In this document: piece after piece, positions 10,857 to 21,635 of the stretch | Layout of the letters: every line of letters begins with the position of its first letter | Position numbering within the stretch: position 1 is the first letter of the stretch | Source: Coriobacteriia bacterium | GTDB lineage: Bacteria; Actinomycetota; Coriobacteriia; Coriobacteriales; Eggerthellaceae | Length of the DNA stretch: 64,000 nucleotides | Reading direction: 5' to 3' | Assembly: GCA_030536315.1 (NCBI GenBank) | Contig: JAUNQF010000002.1 | Span: 1 to 64,000 of the forward strand | Made by a program: the position numbers and the translations under genes | Notes under the pieces: model-generated | Told to the model about the DNA's origin: nothing | What the model saw: the letters and a program-made list of their open reading frames with translations, nothing else | The model's database searches: none

Positions 10857-11117
10857 CTAGTGAGCTTTAATATCAATACTGTCAGGGTCAGGGCTGACTT
10901 CGCCTCGAGCAACTTCTTCGAAAGCCATCGAAAGTGGACGATTGTGGTTAGCACGAGCAAGTTCAACAGCAGCATCAACAGTCAATGCACGAACGTGTTG
11001 GCCATGCATCATGTCGTTAATGTCCTCAGCGCGCTGAGCAGCTTCGGCGCATAACAAAAATCTGTCGTTGTCTGCCTTGTCTAACAAAACATCAATTTTT
11101 GGATCTGTAATACTCAT
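10857..11117 (-). CDS. rpoZ: RNA polymerase omega subunit
   Basis: Small assembly subunit that clamps the beta-prime C-terminus of RNA polymerase. 86 residues, with the family core around ITDPKIDVLL near the start, an Ala/Arg-rich helix, and the NHNRPLSMAFEEVARGEV stretch matching the conserved KPLxxAxEEIxxGKI block. Preceded by AAAGGAG. Gene order gmk-rpoZ is standard in actinobacteria. A separate promoter appears to lie in the gap after gmk. Confidence 0.85.
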   Translation of the reverse strand: MSITDPKIDVLLDKADNDRFLLCAEAAQRAEDINDMMHGQHVRALTVDAAVELARANHNRPLSMAFEEVARGEVSPDPDSIDIKAH

Positions 11118-11143
11118 TTTTACTCCTTTAACCGGAATTGCGT

Positions 11144-11172
11144 ATTCTACTCCGAAATGTCAAGAAAAACAA
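11144..11172 (-). promoter_or_regulatory. Candidate promoter for rpoZ
   Basis: On the minus strand TTGTTT (11167-11172), a 17-base spacer and TAGAAT (11144-11149). It lies between the gmk stop and the rpoZ start, so rpoZ-thiI may be transcribed independently of gmk. Identified by eye only. Confidence 0.45.
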
Positions 11173-11186
11173 GGTTTTGATAAAAA

Positions 11187-11744
11187 TTAATCTAGAAATT
11201 GCTTAATGTAGCTGGTGATTTGCTCACAACATTTTTTTAAGTCATCGTTGCAAAAAATGACATCAAAAAGAGGTTTTTTATCTAATTCGCTCTTAACTAT
11301 TGCAAGACGCTTTTCGATATATTCAGGGCTTTCTGTTCCCCTTTTGAGTAATCGGTTACGAAGCTCATCTAAGCTTGGGGGTTCTATGAAAATCAAATTA
11401 GCTTGAGGAAATTCCTTCTTAACGTTTTCTGCACCATGAACATCAATGGCTGTAATAATGTTTTCGCCTGCCTCTAGCATTTCTTTGGCAAAAGCTTTTG
11501 GCGTTCCATAAAAGTTCCCAGCAAATTCGTTGTGCTCAACAAGTTCATTGTTGTCAATCATTTGCTTAAACTCTTCAGGAGTTTTGAAGAAGTATTGCAC
11601 ACCGTCAACTTCGCCTTCGCGAGGCGGACGCGTTGTACAAGTAACTCATCTTTTAAGTGATGGGATTTGTTTAAAAATTAAGGCCATCAAAGTGTCTTTT
11701 CCGACACCTGATGGCCCAGAGATTACGAATAGATTACTATTCAC
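11187..11744 (-). CDS. gmk: Guanylate kinase
   Basis: Phosphorylates GMP to GDP in nucleotide metabolism. 185 residues with P-loop SGPSGVGKDT (about 9-18), the GMP-binding TTRPPREGEVDGVQYFF block and a late FIEPPSLDELRNRLLKRGTE segment (lid). One in-frame TGA just before TCTTRPP (LKRWV) is read as Trp; without it the P-loop would be cut from the rest. The start is GTG at 11744, chosen because it lies 8 bases upstream of the P-loop strand and just after the mihF stop. No ATG fits the family N-terminus. Confidence 0.92.
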
Positions 11745-11751
11745 GTCAGGA

Positions 11752-12063
11752 TTAACCTAAACGCTCAAGCAAACCATCGATTTGGCGAGTGCCAAGACCT
11801 TGAACACGACGATTGTCAGCAATCTTAAGATCGGCCATGATCTTTTCGCACTTGACCTTACCGCAACCTGGAAGAGCTTCGATAAGAGTCTTAACCTTCA
11901 TACGACCAACAATAGGATCGTTAGCGCTGTTTAGAACAGCCTTAAGGTCTTTTTTGCCAGAAGCAATTTCCTTGCGAAGTTGAGCTCTCTTTGTACGAGC
12001 TTCTTTAGCCTTAGCAAGAGCCTTAGCGCGATCCTCTGGTGATAGTTGTGGTGGTGTAGCCAT
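11752..12063 (-). CDS. mihF: Actinobacterial integration host factor mIHF
   Basis: Nucleoid-associated DNA-binding protein found in actinobacteria, unrelated to the proteobacterial IHF alpha/beta dimer. 103 residues beginning MATPPQLSPEDRAKAL, with the helix-two-turn-helix region IEALPGCGKVKCEKIM and the C-terminal RRVQGLGTRQ segment that is nearly invariant in the family. I chose the ATG at 12063 rather than the longer frame because AAGGAG sits 6 bases upstream. Just upstream of gmk, as in other actinobacteria. It is one of the strongest taxonomic markers in the window. Confidence 0.95.
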   Translation of the reverse strand: MATPPQLSPEDRAKALAKAKEARTKRAQLRKEIASGKKDLKAVLNSANDPIVGRMKVKTLIEALPGCGKVKCEKIMADLKIADNRRVQGLGTRQIDGLLERLG

Positions 12064-12082
12064 ACTAATCTCCTTTTCTCTT

Positions 12083-12096
12083 GGGACAGAAGTCCC
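12083..12096 (-). promoter_or_regulatory. Small GC hairpin in the mihF leader
   Basis: GGGAC-TTCT-GTCCC on the minus strand, a perfect 5-base stem with a 4-base loop, about 10 bases before the mihF Shine-Dalgarno. Among AT-rich sequence it stands out. It may protect the 5' end of the message or modulate translation. Function not shown. Confidence 0.4.
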
Positions 12097-12107
12097 GCCT
12101 AACATTT

Positions 12108-12124
12108 GTACACATATCGTGTAC
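12108..12124. promoter_or_regulatory. Perfect palindrome GTACAC-N5-GTGTAC at the mihF transcription start
   Basis: Six-base arms around ATATC, just downstream of the -10 element, where an operator would overlap the transcription start. Candidate repressor site, possibly autoregulatory. The regulator cannot be named from the sequence. Confidence 0.4.
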
Positions 12125-12130
12125 GCTCGT

Positions 12131-12159
12131 ATTATACACAAAAAATAGGCTGTTTGCAG
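12131..12159 (-). promoter_or_regulatory. Promoter for mihF-gmk
   Basis: On the minus strand CTGCAA (12154-12159), a 17-base spacer and a consensus TATAAT (12131-12136). It lies between secA and mihF and faces mihF. The best-formed promoter I found beside that of sufC. Confidence 0.6.
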
Positions 12160-12257
12160 GAAAAATGTAATTTTTTTATTTCAAGCATCTGACCTGGTCT
12201 TTTAGCATTAAACGAAGCTTAAATCCTGGTAGATAATACAATTCCGAACATAATTTC

Positions 12258-15041
12258 TTACAAATTTGCGCCGTGACATTTTTTGAACTTTTTGCCAGAG
12301 CCACAAGGGCATGGATCGTTACGGCCAACGTTTGCATATGGATCATTTTTGTCTTTAACATATGTGCGAGCTTTAATCTCTTCCTTCGGAGCTTGCTTTG
12401 GCATACCCTTCGCATTTGATGCAGCCCTCGCAGGAGCCGGAGCCGCGTTGCGTTCCTTCGCATCCAAATTTTCTTCAGGGTTTGAATAATTAACATTATT
12501 AGACAAAGCAGACTTTTGCTCAGGCAAAGGTTGCTCGACAGCCATTTGCAAACGCAAAAAGGTGCGCAAGAAATCTTCATACATTGTCTCTGTCAAATTC
12601 TTGAAAGCCTTATAAGCCTCTTGCTTGTATTCAACAAGAGGATCCAACTGACCATAAGCACGAAGCCCAATACCTTGTTTCAAGTAATCCATTTCTTGAA
12701 GGTGAGACATCCATCGAGTATCCAAAATACGAAGCATAATTTGCGGCTGCAATACTTTCACAATTGGTTCAGACAGCTCTTCGCATTTTTCATCATAAAC
12801 GGTTTGCAAGTATGCAAGCAAAGCTTGAGCGGCAACTTCGACATCGCCATCATGAGAAATCGAAGCAAGGTCAAAGTCATTTCGACCGGTTAAGTTTGCA
12901 ACTCACAAATTAACATTCTTAATATCCCATTCATCTGCAGTTGATTTATCAGGACAATATTCACTCATAATGCGTTCAACCGCATCCTCAAACATTTCAG
13001 TTACACGCTCGCCTAAATCCTTGCCATCCAAAATATCATTACGCTCATCATAAATTGCTTTACGTTGAAGATTCATAACATCGTCATATTCCAAAACGTG
13101 CTTTCTGGAACCGAAGTGCATACTTTCAACTTGACGCTGCGCGCTCTCGATAGCTTTTGAAACCATACCAGCCTGAATTGGAGTGTCTTCGGGGATGTCG
13201 TTTTTCGCCATCATATTAGCGATGCTTTCCATACGAGGTCCACCGAACAGACGCATCAAGTCATCCTCTAATGAAAGGTAGAATTGCGTAACGCCAGGGT
13301 CTCCCTGCCTACCAGAACGACCACGAAGCTGATTATCAATACGACGAGATTCATGACGCTCTGTACCAATTACTGCAAGGCCTCCAGCTGACAAAACTGT
13401 CTCGCGCTCGCTTTCCGTAATTTCATTCGCACGAGCAAGAGCATCTTCCCTATCTTTATCAGTTGGAATCTTGGCTTCTTCGTCTTCCGGGTCGGCATTT
13501 AAATCAAAGCCATCCTCACGAAGGAAAGATAGCGCCATTCCTTCAGGATTACCACCGAGCAAAATATCTGTACCACGACCAGCCATGTTAGTAGCAATTG
13601 TTACAGCACCTGCACGTCCTGCCTGAGCAACAATCTCAGCTTCAAAAGCATGGTTTTTCGCATTTAAAGTGTTGTGCTTAATTCCCTGTTTATCAAGTAA
13701 GCGAGACAACCTCTCCGAATTTTCAATTGAAACAGTACCAACCAAGCAGGGCTGACCATTTTCATGACGCTCTTTAATATCGGCAGCAACTGCATAAAAC
13801 TTCGCATCTACATTTCTATAGACCAAGTCATTTTTATCATCACGGATAACAGGTTTGTTTGGAGGAATTGCAACAACTGGCAATTTGTAAATCTCACGAA
13901 ACTCAGCATCCTCTGTCATAGCTGTACCTGTCATGCCAGAAAGCTTCTCATAAAGGCGGAAGTAATTTTGAAGAGTGATAGTGGCCAAAGTCTGGTTTTC
14001 CTCTTTAATGGCAACGCCTTCCTTAGCCTCAATAGCTTGGTGCAAACCTTCGGAATAACGGCGACCTTCCATAATACGACCAGTAAACTCATCAACAATT
14101 TTAACTTCTCCATCAACAACAACGTATTCATCATCTCTGTGAAATAAAAATTGAGCACGAAGGGCTTGCTGCAAATGATTGGCTAACTGTCCCGAAGGAT
14201 CACTGTAGATATCTTCGATGCCTGTAGCAGCCTCAACTTTTGCAAGACCAACTTCGGTAGTAAATATAGTGTGCTTGGCTTCGTCCATTTCAAAATCAGC
14301 ACCAGGAGTAAGTCCAACAACTGCACGTGCAAAACTCTTATAGGTATCAGCTGCCTTGGTTCCAGCACCAGAAATAATAAGAGGCGTTCTTGCTTCGTCG
14401 ATCAAGATCGAGTCAACCTCATCAACGATAGCAAAAGTGTGTCCTCGCTGAACTCTCATATCCGCTTTTGTAACCATGTTGTCACGAAGATAATCAAAGC
14501 CAAATTCGCTGTTTGTTCCATATGTAATATCGGCTTGATATGCAGGAATTTTAGCAGCTGGCATCATACCATTTAAGATAAGACCAACCTTCATTCCCAA
14601 GAATTTATAAATTTGACCCATTCAAACACTATCGCGCTCTGCTAAGTAATCATTAACTGTAACAATATGAACATTATTTCCTGGAAGGGCATTTAGGTAG
14701 CCTGCCAAAGTTGAGACGAGTGTCTTACCTTCACCAGTTTTCATCTCGGCAATTTGTCCATCATTTAGAGCCATACCGCCAATTAGCTGGACATCAAAAT
14801 GCCGAAGACCCGTCGTGCGAACACTCGCTTCCCTAACAGCTGCGAAAGCTTCAGGTAAAATTGCCTTTAAGTCTTCGCCGTTTTCAAGTCTTTCCTTAAA
14901 CTTATTAGTTAAGTCTGCAAGCTGCTTATCGGTCTTTTTTTTCATATCGGCTTCTAGAGTGCCAATATATGCGGCCATATCCTGGTAGGCCTTCATCTGC
15001 CTACCTTCACCAGCCGTTAATATTTTTGACAATATACCCAC
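12258..15041 (-). CDS. secA: Preprotein translocase ATPase SecA
   Basis: Motor that pushes unfolded preproteins through SecYEG. About 927 residues: Walker [10 protein letters not shown] (from residue 100), the DEAD-like [16 protein letters not shown], the preprotein cross-linking and helical regions, [11 protein letters not shown] and [24 protein letters not shown] in the second motor domain, and a C-terminal zinc-binding tail [17 protein letters not shown]. Two TGA codons: 14622-14624 in AERDSVWMGQ, where SecA proteins have an invariant Trp, and 12903-12905 (NVNLW). The GTG start at 15041 has TATAAT only 8 bases upstream on the minus strand and no Shine-Dalgarno, suggesting a leaderless message. 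It carries the window's sole SecA. Confidence 0.96.
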
Positions 15042-15049
15042 GACGGAGC

Positions 15050-15055
15050 ATTATA
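15050..15055 (-). promoter_or_regulatory. -10 element immediately before secA
   Basis: TATAAT on the minus strand ending 8 bases before the GTG start of secA. If used, transcription would begin at or next to the start codon. No good -35 hexamer was seen at 16-18 bases. Confidence 0.4.
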
Positions 15056-15104
15056 TACCAAAACTCATAATTCTATTTACTAATATGTATTCATTTAATA
15101 TTTA

Positions 15105-18100
15105 TTAAATGTCACCAAAATACAAATTAAAACTCTTTAAAGACTCTTTACTTAATATTCTTGAATTAATCCTAAACAGCCTTAACAAAAACGTTTTCAA
15201 TGATATTCTGTGTCAATAATATAAATAAAACTTAAATGATATTAGTGCAATAAAAAATGCAATACAGGCAATAAATGGCGGTCAAATATTGTCTGAAGTT
15301 TTAGCTAATATGCCTGGAAGAGGTTCAGGATTATCTTTTTTAACCAACTCTAAAGTTTCTTTTTCATCAACAATGTCCTTATGGTCAATTACTAATTGCG
15401 AAAATTCATTTGAATAAATCTCAACAAATCAAACTAACTTGCAATTAACAAATGGCCTTGAATCTATCACTGTATCGATATCTACAAAACCAACACTATC
15501 GTTAGAAATAAATGAATCTAAAACATAATTATTTTTACTTTGAGAATTATTTGTAGGTATTATTTCTCCATTTTTTTGATTAACAAGTCATGCTTTAATA
15601 TCATAAGTTTGACCATTAACTAATCCGCCATAATATATTCTGTCATATACCTTTACATTTTCTCCTTCATTAATTTGTTGACTACCATCTTCACCCCTTG
15701 CTTCAGTCACACATGAACTTTTACTATTTACTCAATTTCCTCCAGCAATGTTGTAATCACTGTTTGATATCACAAAAGACCTAGTTCCAAATGGATAATA
15801 AGGTTGATTTTTAGAGACCAACAACTCCTCAATAATATAAGTACCATAAGGAATAGCTCCCCTTTCGTCATTAGCTTCACTAAAAACATCAGTTTTATTA
15901 TTCAAGCCGAACCAGCATCCAGACTCAGCTATCAGGGAACTTTCATCAGTAATTTGACCAGTAGTTTCATCAAATAGCGAATCATTGATATTTGTATTGT
16001 TTGAATGAGGATAATGTTTTGAAGACGTATCCACTACTCCACTTGTATCACTAACAACAATATGCCATTCTCCCGTACTTAAGCTTGTTATTTTAAAAGG
16101 GATATTGCTCATTTCGTGCATATTTTCATCTACCTTTGTAAAATTGTAATCTCCCCTAATTAAATCTTCTAGAGCAAGAACATAGTAATTGCCTGACTGT
16201 GGATCTTCGATGGTATCTAATCTTAAACCAGTGTCGCCATCAAATATAGATAAACAAGTTCAACGAGACGCGACGTCTTCGTCATATACTCAGATAATAT
16301 AATATTTATCACTAATAAGATAACCTTCTGGTGCTTTTATCTCATGAACCACATAGGTACCCATAGGATTGGCAACACAACCATCTTCATCATAAAAGAA
16401 ATCATCTCCATCAACTTTGTTATTTCTATATTCTTCACTAATACCAACTTTTCCATTTTCATCTGTCTTCATAACTCAATGTCTTTGATAACTTTCTTTG
16501 TGATAGTCAATTTCTGACTTCTTTTTAAAATAATCTGTATAAAATTTATAATCGTATAAAGCTCCTTCAAAAGAAGGCAAGCCCGCTCCAGGAACACCTG
16601 GTTCACCAATTTGACTATCGGCTTTTCATATTCCAATAGCAGTTGAATCATAAGATGGAATATCATAAGTTTTTAATCCCGTATCTCACATAACGGTATT
16701 TTCATACGAATTAATATTTTCTATATAAACACTACCAACTGTAGGGTTGTGCAAGTAATTTATGCCTGTACCACCATATTTTTCTCTAACATAATAAGTT
16801 CTATAAGCTTCTAAAGTATTTGTGTCAGTATGACCAAAACCATTTTCGTCAAGATTTATTCAAAAACCAGTTCAACTTTGACATTCCGAATCATAATATA
16901 TTTCATATGTGGCAGTCTTTAAAGTGTAATTATTGTTAGTCCTAGATCAATCAAGCAGCGAGTCTTTCCTCATCTGACAGCCACCCCTGGATTCATATTT
17001 AACTTTATAAATTCCACATGCTCCCTGACCTGTATAACCAGCTGTAGCTGTAACAAAACCTAAAAGAGCATATTGACGGTCTTCGTTAATAACAAGAATC
17101 TTTGTCCTAACTTCTTTATTGTCTCCGTCGTGAGCAGCTGGTGTTCCAATATGACCACACTTCAATGCTAAACCATCTGTCAATTCCCTAAAAACATTAA
17201 TTGGATAAAAAGTGAATAAATTATAAATTCTATTGCTTACATTCTTGAGATTAGATAAATCAACAGAACCGATATCATTTCAAATACTATTTGCAAATGT
17301 CTGCATATTTTCATCTGTAACAAAACCATTAACCCCATAAAGGCGATCTTGGTAAGGAGCAGAACTCGGTGTTTCATCATAATGAACACACATAACCTCA
17401 TTATATTTAGCTCCTACATAATTAAAATAACCACCACTTGTAGCGGCAAGATCTCTATTCAAGGAATATGGAAGTGCTGGGATATCATCTAACGGAGTCT
17501 TGAAGCCCGATTTGTTTTCGTCTTCGTTATTTTCAATCTTAACTTTTATAGATATCAAATTTGCTGGAGATTCATTTATTAATATAACACCATCACTATA
17601 ATACGATTTATCCGTAATATTTATATTATCATTAGCAAGAACTGATATCTGTTTACTATTTTCATTTTGGAAAGGAATAGCAATTGTTGTGTCTAAAGCA
17701 TTAAGCATGGGTGTTGCATTTTCTTTATTTGCCTCATCATATTCTATAGATATATTTAATGGCGTAGCAACTTTGTTATTAGAATTCATCCAAACACCGA
17801 TTAACATTTGCATTTGAACTTCAAGGACAGATTCCTTGTTTTCCAACCCCTTACTCTTTGTATAAGATTTAGGAACATAGATTAATCCAGTATCATAATC
17901 ATAAATGCAATCATTTAATACTTCACCATTGTAATTTGTACGTGCAAAAACAACATCTTGAACATGTCCTTGAACTGTATTTACATAACCAACATAATAA
18001 TCTGAATTTTCATCTAGTTCATACAAAACACAATAATCATCATACATTGCAATTTCTGCTTCAGAATAAGATCCATAATGCAATTCATCTAAAGTAGTAT

Positions 18101-18437
18101 CTGTATTCATTTTTGAAAGATCAGCTAAAGTTTGTTTTAGGATAATTATGTTTTTTGATTCAAACTTATTATTTTTACAATAATCTTGTTTGATATTTTC
18201 TTCAATATAATCTTTGTAAGAATAGCGATAATCTCGATTCAATAATAAAGAATTATTTTCATTGTTGCTGTTTAAGTCTCTTGAATTATTTATGTCTATG
18301 CAAGCATTATAAAAATCATCATTACTACTTGCTATGGCATTATCAACCAATTTTAAAACAACTAAAATAGATAAAAATAAAACTATTGTTATACAAACAT
18401 AAACTTTTAAACTTCTAATCCATTTGTTGTGCGTCAT
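15105..18437 (-). CDS. Large wall-anchored surface protein with SpaA/VaFE-type domains
   Basis: About 1110 residues, exported and probably sortase-anchored. An N-terminal membrane/signal segment (about 13-35) precedes a unique region to about 560. SpaA-type (Cna B-like, isopeptide-forming) modules follow, recognisable by GTYVVHEIKAPEGYLIS and GTYIIEELLVSKNQPYYPF, then a VaFE-like repeat with AWLVNQKNGEII and IDHKDIVDEKETLEL. Near the end, LAKTSDN precedes a hydrophobic helix, like the LAXTG sorting signals of actinobacterial class E sortases. By hand count about 15 Trp are TGA and 4 TGG. The last TGA (15213-15215) lies after the anchor helix; reading it as Trp adds about 36 residues to a TAA at 15105. 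It follows the regulator by 30 bases with AAAGGAG. The ligand is unknown. Confidence 0.82.
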
Positions 18438-18467
18438 TTTTGCTCCTTTCGTAGTGCATTTATAATT

Positions 18468-21020
18468 TTAAGCGGGTGTTTCTTTCACCACCCTTGAATA
18501 CAAATCTGTAATTTGTCTTGAAGGCTCAATCCCTAATTCTTCGTCTAAGAATTTTTTGCAGGCAAAATACGTCTCTATAGCAGGGGTGCGTTGACCCGCC
18601 TTTAACTGAGCCTTCATTAAAGTTATAAAAACGTCTTCTCTTGAATCGTCTCTTGATAATGCCTTGTGAGCAAACCACAAAGCTTGATGAATTTCTCCTG
18701 CATCAATTAATCTTTCTGCTGCAGCAACCAAGGCATCAACAACCTTATTTTTATATTCATTTCTTTTTTGTTTTATATAAGCATTTTCAGTTTCGCTTGG
18801 AAGGAGTGTTCCGTCAACAACATTTCTATTTTTCTCAACGGCCTCTCATCATGCTTGCGAATCAAGAGTTCCTAAAGTTAAATCTGAACATAAACTTTCA
18901 AGATCTTGAAGGTCGCTATTAAAATAAGACTTTGCTAATTTATAACTATTTTGACTTTTAATAAGATACGGACAATCACCATTTTCAAGAACAAACAAAT
19001 TCCTAAATATAGACCAATGCGAATTAATATTCACCCTGCAACATTCTTCGTCACTGTCTGGTCAAATTAGCTTAGCTAATTCAATTTTGCCAATTTCATT
19101 TCCATTTTCAAGAGCCAAAATACAACAAATTAATTTTATATTTTGCCTTCCAAAATTAGTATTAATAATTTCTCTGTCTCCAATAAAAGCGCTAAGACCA
19201 CCGAAGATATTAATCCTTAGCTTTGGTACTTTATTCCAAGGAAACATAACATCAACTAAACTATTATCAATATTTCCATGCAGCCTGTTAGAATTTCCAA
19301 TCCTACTTAGCGAAGTATATTTTCCTGAATCCTTATTTTCGGCAGAAAACTTTTTCTTATAATCAAGATATTCGTTTTTTAGATATTCATTAACCTTTCA
19401 CAATGGTGCAGTTGAGCAATTTATCAATTCCTCATATTCATTTAGATAAGTGTTAATCAATGCAAACGTATAAAAATTAAAGTCGAATTTTGAATCGAGA
19501 TTAAATTGCCTGGAGAGTGTAGTCATAAAGCTTGAAAAATCATCCGAAGCGAAAAATGTTCTTTTAATGTGCTTATGGGAATACAAAATAAGTTCAGCAC
19601 AAATGATATCTTCTAAAGATAATTCATCTTCAATATTAGAATTTCAAACTGCAAACGGGTTCTTAGAATTCGAATGAATTGCAAAACAAACTTCTGTAAG
19701 TCTATTAATTACCTTGCATTTAAATCTATCTTCATCACTTAAATTTTCATTATTTAGAAAAGTATCAATTTTAAAATCGTTAATTAAGTGCCTGATAATT
19801 TTTATAGCTTGATTTATCTCATTTGTATTTCCAAAACGAATAAATATTAAAGCCGCAAGCAACATATTATCTATAGTTGAATTTTTATTATCTAAAACAC
19901 TATACGAATAACGAAACGCATCACCTACATTACCAAGAATTGCCAAACGAAGAGCATTGTAAGTAATTAGCGACCCGTCATTATTCTTGGGCAAGTTAAT
20001 CTTATCAAACAAGCTACAAGCTGTGTTTAGATATAAATTACGAATACTGTCTTCGTTAAACTTAGTTAAGGTTTTTATTTGCAAAACCCTATTCCCCAAA
20101 CATCTTGCAACTTCTAATGATTTTTCATTTTTATTAGATTCTTCCAACAGAGAACACAGCTTTTCGGCAAAATCTGAACGATCTGTGCACTTTGCAATAC
20201 TAATTAAAGTTTGCAAATCAGAGTTAAATAATGAAATTAGTTTTGAGGTAAAAATATTAGGTACCGAAAAGCTGTCCTTGTTTTCGTTAATTCCAAAATA
20301 AATATATTCATCATTAATGTCATTTAACAAGCTAAAATCACTCTTAGATAAAAAGACAGATAAGATGTCTAAACTTTCTTCTTCAAATAAATAAATGATA
20401 AACAACGAATATAAAATAGCATCAGTAAAATTTTCTGAAAGAGCACATTTGATCAAAGAACTAACCGAATAATTATCTTTTCAAGCAACAATGGGGATTC
20501 TTTCAATGTCAGTGTTGACCTCCCCATCAATTTCATTATCACCAAGCAATAAATCTTTTGATTTTAAAATTAAAGAATCGTTTTGATATTTAATAAAGCC
20601 ATCATTAAAGGGAGATGCATTAACTATAACTTCGCAATTGTGGTCAAGAAAAGTGTCTATAACTTCGGAAAACAACTTAGATCTATCATCGTCAAGATTT
20701 TTGAAGTCATCAAAAACGACCAGCTTTGGATTTTCACATAATTGAATAATTTCAGAAACAAGTACACCTGAATCTAAATCTCTTATAAAACAAGGTGATG
20801 AGCAATCTATTCAAAACACTTTAAAGAAGGAAAAAACTAATTCGGCATATTGAGCACATAAAGTAGATTTTCCAAAGCCATTTGGGGCACTTATAAAACG
20901 AAGAACAGACCGTTGAGACATCAATTTTGATATTAATTCTTCCCTGACACACTTATTCTTTAGCTCGACCTTCTTTGGTCTTGAGCCTCTTAATGCACAT
21001 TTGGATAAAAAACTTGCCAT
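18468..21020 (-). CDS. Large STAND-type ATPase transcriptional regulator with C-terminal winged helix and BTAD domain
   Basis: About 850 residues. N-terminal P-loop ATPase with PNGFGKST at 46-53 and Walker B LVVFDDF near 107; a long helical middle region; from about 592 an OmpR/SARP-like winged helix (KLRINIFGGLSAFIGDRE is the typical opening strand) and a bacterial transcriptional activator domain, with EIHQALWFAHKALSRDD and YFACKKFLDEELGIEPS (the classic YxxxxxxLxxELGxxPS block). Broken six times by TGA under the standard code, all in one frame. I chose the ATG at 21020. The adjacent surface-protein gene 30 bases downstream is the likely target. In Coriobacteriia such MalT/SARP hybrids commonly sit beside surface genes (recollection, not checked). 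Confidence 0.85.
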
Positions 21021-21125
21021 CCAAAAACCTTTCAAAATAGCCTAAACATTTTGGGTGGCTAATATACAAATTATTTAATTAAGCATTAACCAGAATTTTA
21101 AAAAGACCGTAAAACTCTTAATATA

Positions 21126-21587
21126 TTAGAGAATTCCCAGGTCAGAGTTTTGGCCTAAAGCTTCGTAAGCAGCAACTGCAACCGCATTAGAAAGGTTCAA
21201 ACTCCGAAGCCCCGGCTTCATCGGGATTCGAAGGCAATTGTCCTTATTATCTTCAATAAGCTTGGGAGGAAGACCCGCAGTTTCTCTTCCAAAAACTAAT
21301 CATGAATTTTCAGTGAATTTAGCGGCTCGGAAGGATTTTTCCACACGCCCCGTAAAAAATCACATATCTTTACATTGATTTTCTTCAAGAAATTTATCAA
21401 GACTGGGTCAGCGAATAAGTTCTACCTTGTCTCAATAATCACAACCGCTACGAGAAAAATATTTATCGCTAAGTCTAAAACCAAAAGGCTCAACCATATG
21501 AAGCTGCGCCCCAATGCAGGCACAAGTCCGTGCAATGTTTCCTGCATTTTGTGGAATCTCTGGTTCAACTAAAACAATTTTTAACAT
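21126..21587 (-). CDS. trmL: tRNA (cytidine/uridine-2'-O-)-methyltransferase TrmL (SPOUT family)
   Basis: Methylates the 2'-OH of the wobble nucleotide 34 in tRNA-Leu. 153 residues, the normal length. Starts [20 protein letters not shown], the signature N-terminus; later [10 protein letters not shown] and [19 protein letters not shown] form the trefoil-knot SAM site. Several Trp are TGA (for example DYW, LIRW and SWLVFG), so no long open frame is seen with the standard code. The ATG at 21587 follows a weak purine-rich stretch. Divergent from the plus-strand gene at 21636. Confidence 0.9.
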
Positions 21588-21635
21588 AATTTCACCTTCG
21601 ATTACATTATAATATAACAGGCTATGGAGGTTAGC

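Noticed and set aside
12176-12580. Extra minus-strand gene overlapping the SecA C-terminus
   Set aside because: It is a shifted-frame shadow; the SecA tail with the [14 protein letters not shown] motif occupies the region.
15732-16121. Independent small genes at the fragments of the SpaA, regulator and adhesin regions
   Set aside because: They are in-frame slices of larger genes bounded by TGA; no ribosome-binding sites or domain breaks support separate starts.
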